From: Megalopta genalis
Taxonomy: Eukaryota > Arthropoda > Insecta > Hymenoptera > Halictidae
Assembly: GCF_051020955.1 (NCBI RefSeq)
Contig: NW_027476109.1
Span: 248,001 to 312,000, forward strand
Reading direction: 5' to 3'
DNA length: 64,000 nt
Shown here in pieces: positions 10,304 through 19,799 of this stretch. The notes under the pieces are model-generated. The model saw only the letters and a list, made by a program, of their open reading frames with translations, was not told the DNA's origin and did no database searches. The translations under genes and the position numbers were made by a program. Numbering within the stretch: the first letter of the stretch is position 1; each line of letters begins with the position of its first letter.

Positions 10304-13021
10304 TTACGTGACGTCAGCCTTACTTTCTATATTTTGACGGAGAGGACCGTCCCTCTCCGCACGTCCCTGCTCCGCAGTGCTTGTTGAGCCGCTCGGCTCC
10401 TGTCGTGTAATTTCGCCCAGCTCGGCCGCGCCTGCGCCGCCGCCTGCGCGTTCCGTGCTGCGCGGACGCAAGACGACGTCATTCGGACTCGTCAGCCCGT
10501 CTCCCCCCGCGCGTCCCTGGGCCGGCGCTCTCTTCAGCCTGAGCTTCGGCTCTTTCCGGCACGGCTCGCGGCGAAGGGCCGAGTCTGCGCACTGGTCTGC
10601 GCAGACATCGCTGCGCGTTGGCGACGCGCTACTTGGCACAGGGGGTACCCCCCCGGCCGATGCACCGCGCGGTGCAGGCTGCGGACATCCACCCGCGCGC
10701 GTACCACCGCCCCCAGAACTAATGCCTGCTTCATCCCGACGAGCAGACTGCTCAGGTGTTGTATTATGATTGCGCACCGCGGACGAGCTAATCCCCTTTT
10801 CAACCGAAGGGGGAGAGGCCCGCGCTCGCGGCGTTATTCTTGGACGTCGTTCGTTAGAAGGAGGCTTCCCCCCCTTGCTCCTGGCCTCTTCAAGGGCCCT
10901 GCGGTATGCAGGACATCTGAGACCCCCGTCCCGGTGCCCGTCCTGGTCGCAGACCACGCACCTCTCGCGCCCCTTACACTCGCCCGCCCGGTGATCATCA
11001 GCGCCGCATTTGCGGCAGACCTTTGTACGGTCTGGCCCTTTACAGTCAGCGGCCCGATGTCCGTATCCCCGGCACCTGAAGCACTGGAGGATTTCCTCGC
11101 GCTCAGTTACCAGACAGCAGCTCCAGCCCACGCGTAGCGGGCTGAGGGCGAGGATACGCGCCGCCACCGACGCGGGAGCCAGAATAGATGCATTCTGCCT
11201 CCCAGCAAACGCCGGCCGGAGAGCGCGTATCTTGTAGCTGTCAGATGGAAATTCGGGCAGCCTCCCGTGAATAGCCGCCTTTATGTCGTCGACGGTCGCG
11301 TCGCCTTCGACACGGCGGAGGTGCAAGGTGCGGAGAGGACCCCTTCCCACCCCGACCGACGCCCTAAGCCCTTGTACTTTTTCGTTGACAAGGGAGCTGA
11401 GGGCCCTGGCCTTCGCCCCGTCGCCCCTCACTTGAATGAGCATATGTCCATCCCTGCTGGTCCTGACGTCGGAGACGAGAATCCCCGCGCCGTCGATGTC
11501 GACCTTATCCTTTACGGCCCGAAGCATCTGAGCGTACGTGAGGTTCTCGCCCCTCACCAGTACCGTGTCGGAGGGCTGCTCGGGGGGGCGACGCATTTGG
11601 CCGGCTGGGATCCCCCAGATCTTAATTGCAACCCCGGTTCCCGAAAAAACCGCCTCCAGCATCTTTCGGAAAGGTTCCGAAGGAATGTCGGGGTGGGAGG
11701 CAATGGCTATGCACTTGCATGCCATCTTGACTCCCAACTCCCTTAAGTGCGCGAGTGCCCTGTACGCGTTTTCCGCCGCGAAGGTGCTGGACCCGGTTAC
11801 CCTGTCAGCCGCGACAAATATTCTTTTCTCGCGGATTCTGGGGGGGGCATCGCGGCGCGGAATGGATGTCCTAAGGGTGAGAAATGTGGACTCACCAACC
11901 GATGGAGGGTCCGTCCTCAGGTCAGCAACCCCCGGTATCCGGTCTAGAAGAAAGCGGGCAGGGCCCGTTCCCACCTCGAGGTCAGCTGGGGCGAAGCACG
12001 CCAGATCGTCGTCCGGACAGCCAACGAGGGGGTTACCCTCGACAATTGTCGTGTTCACGAACGACGATTCCGCCCACCTCCTGTCCACCAGTGCTCGGAG
12101 AGATGGCCAGTCCCTGGCCCCGCGCGTCCAGTCCGCTACGTCGTGGTCGTCCACCTCCTGCGGGTCGCAGGTCTGAGTGCCACAAGACCTGGTCCTCGGC
12201 GGGGCGATGCACTCGGTGTCCATCCTCTCCGTCGCAGGCTCGGTCTGCGTGCCCGTATTGACCCCGCGACCTCCAGGCTTCGCGTCCGGAGCTGGGGAGC
12301 TCCGTGTTGGAGGGCGGTGGGCTGGAGTTAAGGTTGAAGGGGCACGCTCGTTCCTCCTCATAGCCTTGACCGCATGTTGCACCTCGTTGAGACTCCTGAT
12401 AATGGTGTTAAATAGCTTACGCGTGCCCTCCTCTTGCTCGGCTGAGGCGCCTAGCTTTTTGGCGAGGGCTCGCGTACCGGCAACCGCCTTCTTAACTTGA
12501 GTCTCCAAGCAAGGCAGGGGACTCACAAAACCACTGGCCGACGTCGATTCGTCCGACGTGCATTCGTATGCTTCTTCGGGCGACGAAAAAGCGGTCCTCT
12601 TCCTCTTGATCTTCCCCCTCCCCGCTGACCCCTTTCCGGAGCCAAGGGTGGGGGAAGAAGGGAAGGTAAAGAGGGAGGAAGGGGGGAGGGGGGAGAAGAA
12701 GGGAGGAGAGGAGGGGTTGGGAGCCGGAGAAGATGCCGTAACGGCCTCCGTCCGGGGACTCTCGTCTCCGGTCTCGCGAACAGGATCGCGGGATCCCGAC
12801 GGCGGAGATCGTGCCAGGCTTTTCCTGGGCAGGAAAGGAGAACCCTCCTGCTCGGCGTCGCGGCGTTGGCCTCGTTGGCTTCCAGTAGCCGTCACTTCCA
12901 AGTCGGCCTGGTTGCCTACCGACTTGGAGGAGTTGCGGGTGCCGGGACACACCCTTATCTCGGCACGGCCGAGAGATGCAGGCGGCACTGTAGATACCTG
13001 CTTAGTTTTGTCGTGGTTCAT
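10304..13021 (-). CDS. Family 2 ORF1: gag-like nucleic-acid-binding protein (905 aa)
   Basis: ORF1 proteins of R1-clade elements bind element RNA and help target the ribonucleoprotein. Near the C-terminus are three cysteine/histidine zinc knuckles, encoded at about 10,900-11,095: CX2CX4HX4C twice, then a longer CX2C...H...C. The N-terminal half is low-complexity, rich in S, P, R and K, with an acidic-basic patch near 12,600. I chose the ATG at 13019-13021, preceded by an A-rich context with A at -3. The frame stays open to 13225, but the only upstream start there is GTG and the extension looks non-coding. The frame is intact. Confidence 0.88.
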   Translation of the reverse strand: MNHDKTKQVSTVPPASLGRAEIRVCPGTRNSSKSVGNQADLEVTATGSQRGQRRDAEQEGSPFLPRKSLARSPPSGSRDPVRETGDESPRTEAVTASSPAPNPSSPPFFSPLPPSSLFTFPSSPTLGSGKGSAGRGKIKRKRTAFSSPEEAYECTSDESTSASGFVSPLPCLETQVKKAVAGTRALAKKLGASAEQEEGTRKLFNTIIRSLNEVQHAVKAMRRNERAPSTLTPAHRPPTRSSPAPDAKPGGRGVNTGTQTEPATERMDTECIAPPRTRSCGTQTCDPQEVDDHDVADWTRGARDWPSLRALVDRRWAESSFVNTTIVEGNPLVGCPDDDLACFAPADLEVGTGPARFLLDRIPGVADLRTDPPSVGESTFLTLRTSIPRRDAPPRIREKRIFVAADRVTGSSTFAAENAYRALAHLRELGVKMACKCIAIASHPDIPSEPFRKMLEAVFSGTGVAIKIWGIPAGQMRRPPEQPSDTVLVRGENLTYAQMLRAVKDKVDIDGAGILVSDVRTSRDGHMLIQVRGDGAKARALSSLVNEKVQGLRASVGVGRGPLRTLHLRRVEGDATVDDIKAAIHGRLPEFPSDSYKIRALRPAFAGRQNASILAPASVAARILALSPLRVGWSCCLVTEREEILQCFRCRGYGHRAADCKGPDRTKVCRKCGADDHRAGECKGRERCVVCDQDGHRDGGLRCPAYRRALEEARSKGGKPPSNERRPRITPRARASPPSVEKGISSSAVRNHNTTPEQSARRDEAGISSGGGGTRAGGCPQPAPRGASAGGVPPVPSSASPTRSDVCADQCADSALRREPCRKEPKLRLKRAPAQGRAGGDGLTSPNDVVLRPRSTERAGGGAGAAELGEITRQEPSGSTSTAEQGRAERDGPLRQNIESKADVT

Positions 13022-13867
13022 TTTGTGTAAAAAATAAAAACACAGAAGGGACAGTACAAAGTGTGCAAGAAAGTGTAAATGTTTAGCGTGGCCAGGAGGA
13101 TCGCCGGGAGAAGGGGCACCGGCAGCCCGTCCTGGACCCCCCCGATGTCCGAGCGTCCCTACAATCCGGTGGCCTCGTCGGTTCCCCCCCCGCTCCCCGC
13201 AGCAGGGTACCCGTCCGGACGCCACTCGGCACTACTACGAGAAGCGGGATTTAGCGTAATCGCCCTACCACTGTGCAGGGCTGCCTCCCAACTGGCTGGG
13301 CTGGGTTCGGGCCCCCCTACTAATGGCGGCCCGGCAGTGCCCACCGGTGTTAACCGCTGTACCCTCCAGATAGGGGGCGCACACGGACACGAGGAAGTCC
13401 CCTCAGGACCCCCGATCATTCCCACCCCCGACGATCACTGCACCGTACTCCCAGACAGCGACCCCTCGAACTCGGAGACTCATTCATATTCCGGTGTACC
13501 TATTGACCAGGTACCCGGACCATTCATAACCCGCCAGGGCATTCCCGTTTATAGGTAGGCCCCCTTCATTCGCGAGTGAACCCGTTTATAGAGTTACTCA
13601 ATTCATCCACTGGCTCCCCGGAAAAAGGGGAAGGCCTCTCTTACACTCTCCCCGAGACAAAGGGTGCCCGGAAGCACGCGTAGAAACGTGTGTGTATATG
13701 AAAGTGAGTGGTTGTGCCCGTCGACAGCTACCACTGTTGCTGCGTCATTCGAGAGCCTGAACCCCTTCGGCGAGAACAGCCGGTACCACGTGAAGGTGGG
13801 GAAGACTTGGACTGCAGAGGCTATGGCCAGAAGGCCTTAGTTACGCATGACAGTCCCTTATCCGACC
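13022..13867 (-). promoter_or_regulatory. 5' UTR and presumed internal promoter region of family 2
   Basis: The 846 b lie between the 5' junction with the 11-base repeat and the ORF1 ATG. Non-LTR elements of this kind carry their promoter inside the 5' UTR, so regulation probably sits here, but I can point to no specific motif. The element's first bases on the minus strand read GGTCGGATAAGGGACTG. Confidence 0.5.
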
Positions 13868-13907
13868 GACATAACCTTGACATAACCTTGACATAACCTT
13901 GACATAA

Positions 13908-13909
<2 letters not shown>
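13868..13909. repeat. 11-base telomere-like repeat, 3.8 copies
   Basis: GACAT is followed by three AACCTTGACAT units and AACC. It joins the 5' end of family 2 to the poly(A) tail of unit 4. The left boundary falls inside the repeat at GAC, a phase not seen at family 1 5' ends. Confidence 0.92.
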
Positions 13910-13950
<41 letters not shown>

Positions 13951-13952
<2 letters not shown>

Positions 13953-14466
13953 TTTACGTGGAGGAAATCTGCTCACCAGACACCCCCGCCCCGCCCGGGG
14001 GAGCAGGACGAGGGTAGTGTGGGGATTGACCCACTAAAACCTCCACGGCGACCTGAGGACGCAGGACCGATCGCTGGCGATTCAACGGGGGAGCCACGGG
14101 AACTCTTGAAGAACACTACCGCGGCTCCCCCTCGCCTGGCCGGCCATCAAGATGGTATCGATGGCCGGCCGCGTCCCGGGGGGAGATAAATCCTCCCCCC
14201 TAGAATCCATTTAAATTCGGCGGCGCGAGGGGTCGCACCCCGCACCACCCCGACACGGCGACCGCGCGATAGGTGACCAAGGCCCCCGCCCTGATCACAG
14301 CGGCCGCCGGGGGGACGACGAGTATATTGGAGGAGGATCACAGTTAACACTCGCCTCCCTCAGACGACTCGTCATCCCCCACTCCCAACAGTGGACGTCC
14401 TCCTCTGTTGGCGGGCGGCGGGCAATGAAACCAGAATATTCTGGTACACCCGCCGCCCGCCTACTC
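13951..14466 (-). other. Family 1 3' UTR with three predicted hairpins (unit 4 as type)
   Basis: Three inverted repeats lie one after another. The first pairs 14087-14099 with 14119-14131 (13-b arms, one mismatch). The second pairs 14138-14148 with 14160-14170 (11-b perfect arms GGCCGGCCATC, 11-b loop). The third pairs about 14178-14185 with 14193-14200. The same segment recurs in every family 1 copy. In related elements the 3' UTR is bound by the element's own reverse transcriptase to begin copying, so a recognition role is likely. Confidence 0.75.
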
Positions 14467-17400
14467 TCAGCTGCCCGGGTTTTGTCGGCGTGGGCGCGCA
14501 CGCCGTTCCCGGGCACGTCGGGCGGGATCTGTAAGCTCCCGATCCCGCTCGGCAGCCTCCTTCCGCGACATAACCTCCTCGCAGAAAGAGATTGCTGCCG
14601 CCCACTTCCCCGGGCTCTCCAGCATGGCCCCAACTAGGCTGGAGAGTGCGAGGTCGTGACCGACTTCCCGTTTTAGGACTCGGCGCAGCGCTGAAAAGGC
14701 GGGACATTCCTCCAGCGTGTGCTGCGCCGAGTCTTCCTCCGCGCCACAATGGTGGCACACCGTCGTCGCTTCCCGCCCGATGCGACACAGGTAGACACCG
14801 AAGCAGCCATGCCCGGTGAACACCTGCGTCGCTCGGTAGGAGAGCCTGCCATGCCGTCTCTCCCGCCACGAGGTGAAGTGCGGCAGGAGAGCCCCGGGGA
14901 CGCGCTCGCCGGCGTGGGAGCAAAGTTCGGCACGCCATCTGGCGAGCGCTAGTCTCCGGGCCTGGAGCTCGAAGCCCCCGACCGTCTCTCGCTCCGGCGG
15001 GGCACCTCGAGCACGGCTGGCGATGCTTGTGCGCCTATAAACATAGGCGCGCCCCGCCGCCTGAAGCTCGAAAGGAAGTTCTCCCGCCAGAGCAAGCGCC
15101 GCCACGGTAGACGTGGTGCGGTAACCTCTTATGAGGCGGATGGCCATCCGCTTCTGCAGCCGGCGCAACAACAGCGTGTTGCGCCGGCTGGTCATCACGT
15201 ACGGAGCCCATATTGGGGCACCGTATAAGGCCATAGACCGCACCACGCCCAGGTATAGGCGGCGCACCAATTCTCCCGGTCCCCCGAGGTTGGGCAGCAG
15301 GCGGCCCAAAGAGGCCGCCGCCTTTTCGACTCGGGGGACGAGACGGTCGAGATGCGCATCGAAGCTCCAGCGGCTGTCGAGGATCAGTCCGAGATATTTC
15401 AACTCGGACTTCACCTCGACGCAGGCTTCTCCAACCCGGATCCACGATCTGGCCGGTGGCCGAGACCGAGGCCGTCCGTGAAACCAGACAGCCTCGGCCT
15501 TCTCCGGGGCTATTTTCAGCCCCAGATCGCGGATCCTCGCGACGACGGCTGCCACCGCAACCTCTGCTCGTCGGATGGTCCTCTCGAAGGTACTCCCGAC
15601 GGCGACCACCAACGTGTCGTCCGCGTAGCAGACGAGGGTGGCACCGTCGGGCAGGGAGGCCTTCTCCAGGACCGCGTTGTAACCCAGGTCCCACAGGAGC
15701 GGTCCTAAAACGGACCCCTGCGGGACCCCGCGGTCCACTTCCCTCCGTATCATCCCGTACCGTCCCGGGTATTCAACCCACCTGTCCCGCAGGTAGGCCC
15801 CGATCACCCGCCTCAGATAGGGAGGCACCTGGTGATCGACGAGGGCCTCCCTAATGGCGGACCAGGGCAGGGTGTTGAACGCATTGACGATGTCAATAGA
15901 CACCGCCAAGCACACCCCGCCCCTTGCCACGGCATTGTCCGAGAGGGACTTGAGACGGTCGATGGCGTTGACCGTCGATCGCCCCTCCCGGAAGCCAAAC
16001 TGGCAGTCCGCTAGATCGGGGCCGTCGCGGGACAGGTGTTTGGAGAGGCGGGCAACAATGATCTTCTCGAAGATCTTGCCCGCCTCATCCAGGAGACAAA
16101 TGGGCCGGTACGCGGAGGGAGAATCCCCCGGCCTCCCCTCCTTCCTCAAGAGGACCATCCGACTTTCTCTCCATAGGTCGGGGAACGTCCCCGACCTCAG
16201 GAGCCCAGAGTAGAGGCACCTCAGCCTCTCCCCCAGGACGCTCGCCGCGAGCAACCAGACCCGGCCGGGGATACTGTCCGGCCCCGGGGCGGTATTCTTG
16301 CCCCGGAGCCATTTGACGACCCCGGCCATCTCCTCCGGCGCGACCTCAAGATCCGGGGACCACTCATGTTCCTCTGGCTCAGGGACGGGCCGGGACGCCT
16401 CACCGCTAACGGGGAATAAAGCGTCCACGACCCGCCCGAGCAGCCCCGGATCCAGGCTCTCCGTCACGGGGGGCGCCCAGGGACGCAATCGTCCCAATGC
16501 CATCTTGTATGGGCGCCCCCACGGATCTCGGTTCAGAGAGCCGAGGAGATCGCGCCAGGCCTGGTCCTTCGCTCGCCTGATGGCCAGCTGCAGGGCGACC
16601 ACCTTCTCCCGATATCGCCCGTACAGCTGGGCAGCCAGCACGTCGTCCGTTCGTCGTCGTCGACGGGCGCGAGCGTACTGGCGTCGCGAGCGAACGCACT
16701 CGGTGCGTAATTCCGCTATCTCGCGCGACCACCAGTACACCGCCTTCCTCGGGAAGACCCTGGCCCGGGGCATGGCGACGTCGCAAACCGATGTCATTGC
16801 GCCCCGGAACCAACGGGCCTCCCCATTCCCGTCGACTGGCCCGGCCGGTGTTGCTGGCCAGGCCACGACGTGTGCTGCCGCCATCAGAGCGTCCTGGTCG
16901 AGGCGCTTCAGCGCCCACCGCGGTCGAGGTGAACCTTCATCGGCGGTGCGACGACGGGGTGTCGATGGTGGGGCGGCGGAAAGGTCGAGAACTATGTATC
17001 TGTGGTCAGACAACGTCTCGACCCCTTCCGCCACCCTCCACCCCGTAATACGGCGCGCGGCCGGGGGCGTTGCCCACGAAAGGTCAACGATGGACCCCCC
17101 GTTATGCCGCACGCACGTATGGACCGAGCCCGTGTTCAGGAGACGGAGCTCCAGTCCCGCCGCCCAATCCAGCACCTCCCGGCCCCTCGAATCAGTCCCG
17201 GGTGAACCCCAAGCCGTGGCCTTGGCATTAAAGTCCCCCAGGACCAGCACCGGACGGGGATGGCAGCGGGAGACGCATCTCCCTACCCCGTCCAGATACT
17301 GCTCAAACTCTTCGAGGGACCACCTTGGAGGTGCGTATATCGCCACAACCGCGGTGCCGCCCCAATCAACGGCCACGTATCCCAGGCCACGCTCGATAAG

Positions 17401-17610
17401 CGAGCACGGCGAGGACCCCGGCCTCCCAGCCCAAACAATCGCGGCGGAGCCAATCGAGTCCCCCATCCAGTGTGGATGTTTGGGGACCCTGTGCGGCTCC
17501 GCCACGACTGCCAACCCGGCACCCCGCTCGGCCAGGCATTGAAACAGAAGATCCTGCGCTCTGGCCGAGCAGTTGAGGTTAACTTGTATTATCGGGCCCG
17601 GGGGCCCCAT
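14467..17610 (-). CDS. Family 1 ORF2: endonuclease-reverse transcriptase (1047 aa), unit 4
   Basis: This protein is responsible for target nicking and reverse transcription. The APE-type endonuclease spans about residues 8-210: QVNLN at 9-13, AEPH at 37-40, GDFNAK at 125-130, D176 and SDHRYI at 201-206. Reverse transcriptase spans about 485-745: QFGF 537-540, DIVNAFNT 573-580, GVPQGSVLGPLLW 628-640, YADD 662-665, thumb GLILD 741-745. The zinc knuckle CX2CX8HX4C has C952, C955, H964 and C969. The basic C-terminus is RARERRARPRR-like. The start ATG at 17608-17610 overlaps the ORF1 stop as TAATG. An extra upstream ATG at 17644-17646, unique to this copy, would add 12 residues and is not conserved. 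No lesion is seen. Confidence 0.95.
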   Translation of the reverse strand: MGPPGPIIQVNLNCSARAQDLLFQCLAERGAGLAVVAEPHRVPKHPHWMGDSIGSAAIVWAGRPGSSPCSLIERGLGYVAVDWGGTAVVAIYAPPRWSLEEFEQYLDGVGRCVSRCHPRPVLVLGDFNAKATAWGSPGTDSRGREVLDWAAGLELRLLNTGSVHTCVRHNGGSIVDLSWATPPAARRITGWRVAEGVETLSDHRYIVLDLSAAPPSTPRRRTADEGSPRPRWALKRLDQDALMAAAHVVAWPATPAGPVDGNGEARWFRGAMTSVCDVAMPRARVFPRKAVYWWSREIAELRTECVRSRRQYARARRRRRTDDVLAAQLYGRYREKVVALQLAIRRAKDQAWRDLLGSLNRDPWGRPYKMALGRLRPWAPPVTESLDPGLLGRVVDALFPVSGEASRPVPEPEEHEWSPDLEVAPEEMAGVVKWLRGKNTAPGPDSIPGRVWLLAASVLGERLRCLYSGLLRSGTFPDLWRESRMVLLRKEGRPGDSPSAYRPICLLDEAGKIFEKIIVARLSKHLSRDGPDLADCQFGFREGRSTVNAIDRLKSLSDNAVARGGVCLAVSIDIVNAFNTLPWSAIREALVDHQVPPYLRRVIGAYLRDRWVEYPGRYGMIRREVDRGVPQGSVLGPLLWDLGYNAVLEKASLPDGATLVCYADDTLVVAVGSTFERTIRRAEVAVAAVVARIRDLGLKIAPEKAEAVWFHGRPRSRPPARSWIRVGEACVEVKSELKYLGLILDSRWSFDAHLDRLVPRVEKAAASLGRLLPNLGGPGELVRRLYLGVVRSMALYGAPIWAPYVMTSRRNTLLLRRLQKRMAIRLIRGYRTTSTVAALALAGELPFELQAAGRAYVYRRTSIASRARGAPPERETVGGFELQARRLALARWRAELCSHAGERVPGALLPHFTSWRERRHGRLSYRATQVFTGHGCFGVYLCRIGREATTVCHHCGAEEDSAQHTLEECPAFSALRRVLKREVGHDLALSSLVGAMLESPGKWAAAISFCEEVMSRKEAAERDRELTDPARRARERRARPRRQNPGS

Positions 17611-17612
17611 TA
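17608..17612 (-). promoter_or_regulatory. TAATG stop-start overlap coupling ORF1 and ORF2 (unit 4)
   Basis: The minus strand reads TAATG: TAA ends ORF1 and ATG begins ORF2, sharing one A. The same pentamer occurs in all six full-length family 1 copies. In Bombyx SART1, ORF2 is translated by termination and reinitiation at an overlapping UAAUG, so the same coupling is expected here. Confidence 0.85.
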
Positions 17613-19799
17613 CACAGCTGTGTCCATCGCCGTCACGGCCGCGCATGCGGTGGCGTCTGGGACTTTAGTGGCCCCATCCGCCCACGCGGGTGCGGCGGCA
17701 GCATCAGGCGATGCTACCTTTTCGTTGCTGGCCACGGTGGTTGCTGCCTTGGCCATCGTGTTTTCCCTCCCCTTTTTATTATACCTGGCAGACAGCCTTT
17801 GGCCGCCTCCCCTGCCCCGCCCCGCACTGGCAGGACAAGCCCGGCTGCCGAGGCGGTGACCAGACGGCTTGCCCGCGCCCGCACAAAGCGGACAATTGGG
17901 CGTGGCCGTACAGGCTGCCACCTTATGGTCCCGACTGCCGCATCTATAGCAGCAGTCGGACCTATCCTCGGCAGAAGTGCACCGCTGACTGGTGTGGCCA
18001 ACACCAAGGCAACGGTAACACTGCAGAGGCCGGGCACTCAGGGCCTCCACGGCTGCCTGGGTCCAGCCGACGGTTATCCGGCCCGCGACAGCAACCTTGC
18101 GAGCGGCCGCGGCAGGACATCGGACCCAGAGGGTGCCCAATCCCGAGGGGGAAGACCGGATGTCGCCGGTATTGATGTCCCCCTCGCTGCACCCGCCCAC
18201 GCGGGCAACAGCCGCAGCGACCTCCGCCGGCGTGGTCGAATCGACCAGGCCGCGCACCCTAAGGTCAGCTTTTTTGACCGGACGCGCGACCTTTACGCCG
18301 GTGCCTGCCAGTGCTTCCGCCACTTTTGTGGCGAGGACGGTGGCCTTGGCGGCCCCATCGGTACCAGGGACCTCCAAAATTAACCCCCCAGTCACCGCCC
18401 TTCGCGGCCTCAGCGAGGCGATGCCAATTTCTGCCAGGTCCACCTTGGACCTGGCAGTGGCCATCGCCTGCGCGTAAGTAATGTCCACGCCAGACGGAAC
18501 CGTTATGGTAACCGCTGCTGTGCGTGGCGGTCGAGGAGGCAGGGGTGTCTTCCTGGGGGCCGCCGGGACCACCCGTCCTTTTTTATTCGCGGCCGCAGTG
18601 GCCTTGGCAGCCGCCTTTTTGGCCTTCCGGCCAACCACCTGGGACCACGCCTCCTGGGGTGGAGGCGCGGCAGAGGGTAGCGCCGATTCTGCTCGCGGTC
18701 GAGCGGGCTCCGTCTGGGCCGCTATAGCCGCCCCAGATTTCCCACCTCTCTTTTTCTTCTTCGCCCTCCGCCCCACCCTGTCCGAAGACTGTGAGGGGAC
18801 GGACGGCCCAGGTGCCACCGATCGCAGTGCCGAATCCGTTCGCGGCGCGAGCTCCCTCCTGAATGACGCCAATTTGGCGTCTATCAGGGCGCTTATCTGC
18901 ACCAGAAAATCTGCGGGCGCAGCCGCAGGTGGTGGCGAGGACTTTTCTTGCCCGGAGCGATGGCAATCCCGGGCGCCGACGATCGGCGGCGATACTGAGC
19001 CCTCTCCCGGGCGTGGCGGCGGAGGCATTGCGGCAGCAGCCGTTCTCGCCTCCACCACCTGCCGGAGCCGGGCCACCTCCGCCTGCAGCTCCGTCATTTG
19101 CCCCCTGAGGACGGCATTCTCGGCCTCCAGGACACGCGTGGAGTCGGTTGCTGACCTAACCGCAAGCTCGGACACCCCCACCCTGCCGTTTAAAGCGGCC
19201 ACCCTCAGGGCGCGGGCCAAGTTGCCCTTCAGCCCCTTCGAAACGCCGGAGATCCTGGCCACCTCATCCAGGCTCTCCAATATAGCGGCGGCGACATCCC
19301 GCGTCGGACGGTTGCGGAAATTTTCCGCGATATCCGTCTCGTCCGGGAGCGGGACGCTCGACCGCGATGGTCTCGGCACGGGGGCACCCGGGTCGAATAT
19401 CGCCGCCACCACCCTTGCCTCGGCCTCCAGCTGCGAAGCCTCGGCCAGCCTAAGTTTGGCCTCTGCGAGGCCAACATATTCGCCGGTCGTCGGCGGCCGT
19501 CCTCTCTTCCTCGCCGACGAAGAGCCCGGGACACTCTGCGATGAGTGGTGGGAGGAGACAGAGAAATCTGACTCCTCCCCGTCATCGCACTCACCAAGGC
19601 CTGCTGCGGTCCTCTTTTTGCCGCGTGTTGCAGAATGCCTCCGCGACACCGGCTCTGTACATCTTTGGAGGCGCACGATAGGCCCGCGCACCTCCACCTC
19701 ACGCTCGTTTCCCCCCTCCCCGGTTGTTTGTGAAAAAGAATCCATAATTGGTCCCACGAGTGTGGTCGGAAAGGAGGTCACCCCGGGTAGAGCCGCCAT
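17610..19799 (-). CDS. Family 1 ORF1: gag-like protein (729 aa), unit 4
   Basis: This is the RNA-binding structural protein of the retrotransposon particle. An acidic, serine-rich stretch lies at about residues 68-95, followed by a basic RKRGRPP patch at 98-103, which may be a nuclear localisation signal or AT-hook-like. A heptad coiled coil spans about 217-253. A lysine-rich linker lies near 345-360 and a conserved gag core at about 430-590. Three zinc knuckles are at 594-607 (CX2CX4HX4C), 617-630 (same) and 636-655 (CX2CX8HX6C). The A/T-rich tail ends in MDTAV. The start ATG at 19797-19799 has G at -3 and +4. The frame is intact and overlaps ORF2 by one base. Confidence 0.93.
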   Translation of the reverse strand: MAALPGVTSFPTTLVGPIMDSFSQTTGEGGNEREVEVRGPIVRLQRCTEPVSRRHSATRGKKRTAAGLGECDDGEESDFSVSSHHSSQSVPGSSSARKRGRPPTTGEYVGLAEAKLRLAEASQLEAEARVVAAIFDPGAPVPRPSRSSVPLPDETDIAENFRNRPTRDVAAAILESLDEVARISGVSKGLKGNLARALRVAALNGRVGVSELAVRSATDSTRVLEAENAVLRGQMTELQAEVARLRQVVEARTAAAAMPPPPRPGEGSVSPPIVGARDCHRSGQEKSSPPPAAAPADFLVQISALIDAKLASFRRELAPRTDSALRSVAPGPSVPSQSSDRVGRRAKKKKRGGKSGAAIAAQTEPARPRAESALPSAAPPPQEAWSQVVGRKAKKAAAKATAAANKKGRVVPAAPRKTPLPPRPPRTAAVTITVPSGVDITYAQAMATARSKVDLAEIGIASLRPRRAVTGGLILEVPGTDGAAKATVLATKVAEALAGTGVKVARPVKKADLRVRGLVDSTTPAEVAAAVARVGGCSEGDINTGDIRSSPSGLGTLWVRCPAAAARKVAVAGRITVGWTQAAVEALSARPLQCYRCLGVGHTSQRCTSAEDRSDCCYRCGSRDHKVAACTATPNCPLCAGAGKPSGHRLGSRACPASAGRGRGGGQRLSARYNKKGRENTMAKAATTVASNEKVASPDAAAAPAWADGATKVPDATACAAVTAMDTAV

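Larger units (their letters stand above)
6381..13867 (-). mobile_element. Unit 3: family 2 R1-clade retrotransposon, apparently full length
   Basis: This is a two-ORF non-LTR element of about 7.5 kb, distinct from all other units. It carries a poly(T) tract (to 6426), a 3' UTR (6427-6871), ORF2 (6872-9934), an AT-rich gap (9935-10303), ORF1 (10304-13021) and a long 5' UTR (13022-13867). Both flanks are the 11-base repeat. Minus-strand junctions are TTATGTC at the 5' side and poly(A)-TGTCAAGG at the 3' side, so a 4-b TGTC target duplication is possible. Family 1 shares its overall layout but little sequence. Confidence 0.92.

Noticed and set aside
13022..13225. Upstream extension of family 2 ORF1
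   Set aside because: The extension begins with GTG, not a normal eukaryotic start. The ATG at 13019-13021 has a suitable context.
16298..17542. Plus-strand 414-codon frame opposite the ORF2 endonuclease region, and 329-348-codon frames at 34113, 40418, 46644, 55018 and 61329
   Set aside because: They are antisense shadows of ORF2 and the end of ORF1, without domains or plausible promoters of their own.
17611..17646. N-terminal 12-residue extension of ORF2 in unit 4
   Set aside because: The upstream ATG exists only in this copy and lies inside ORF1. The TAATG start is conserved in all six full-length copies.
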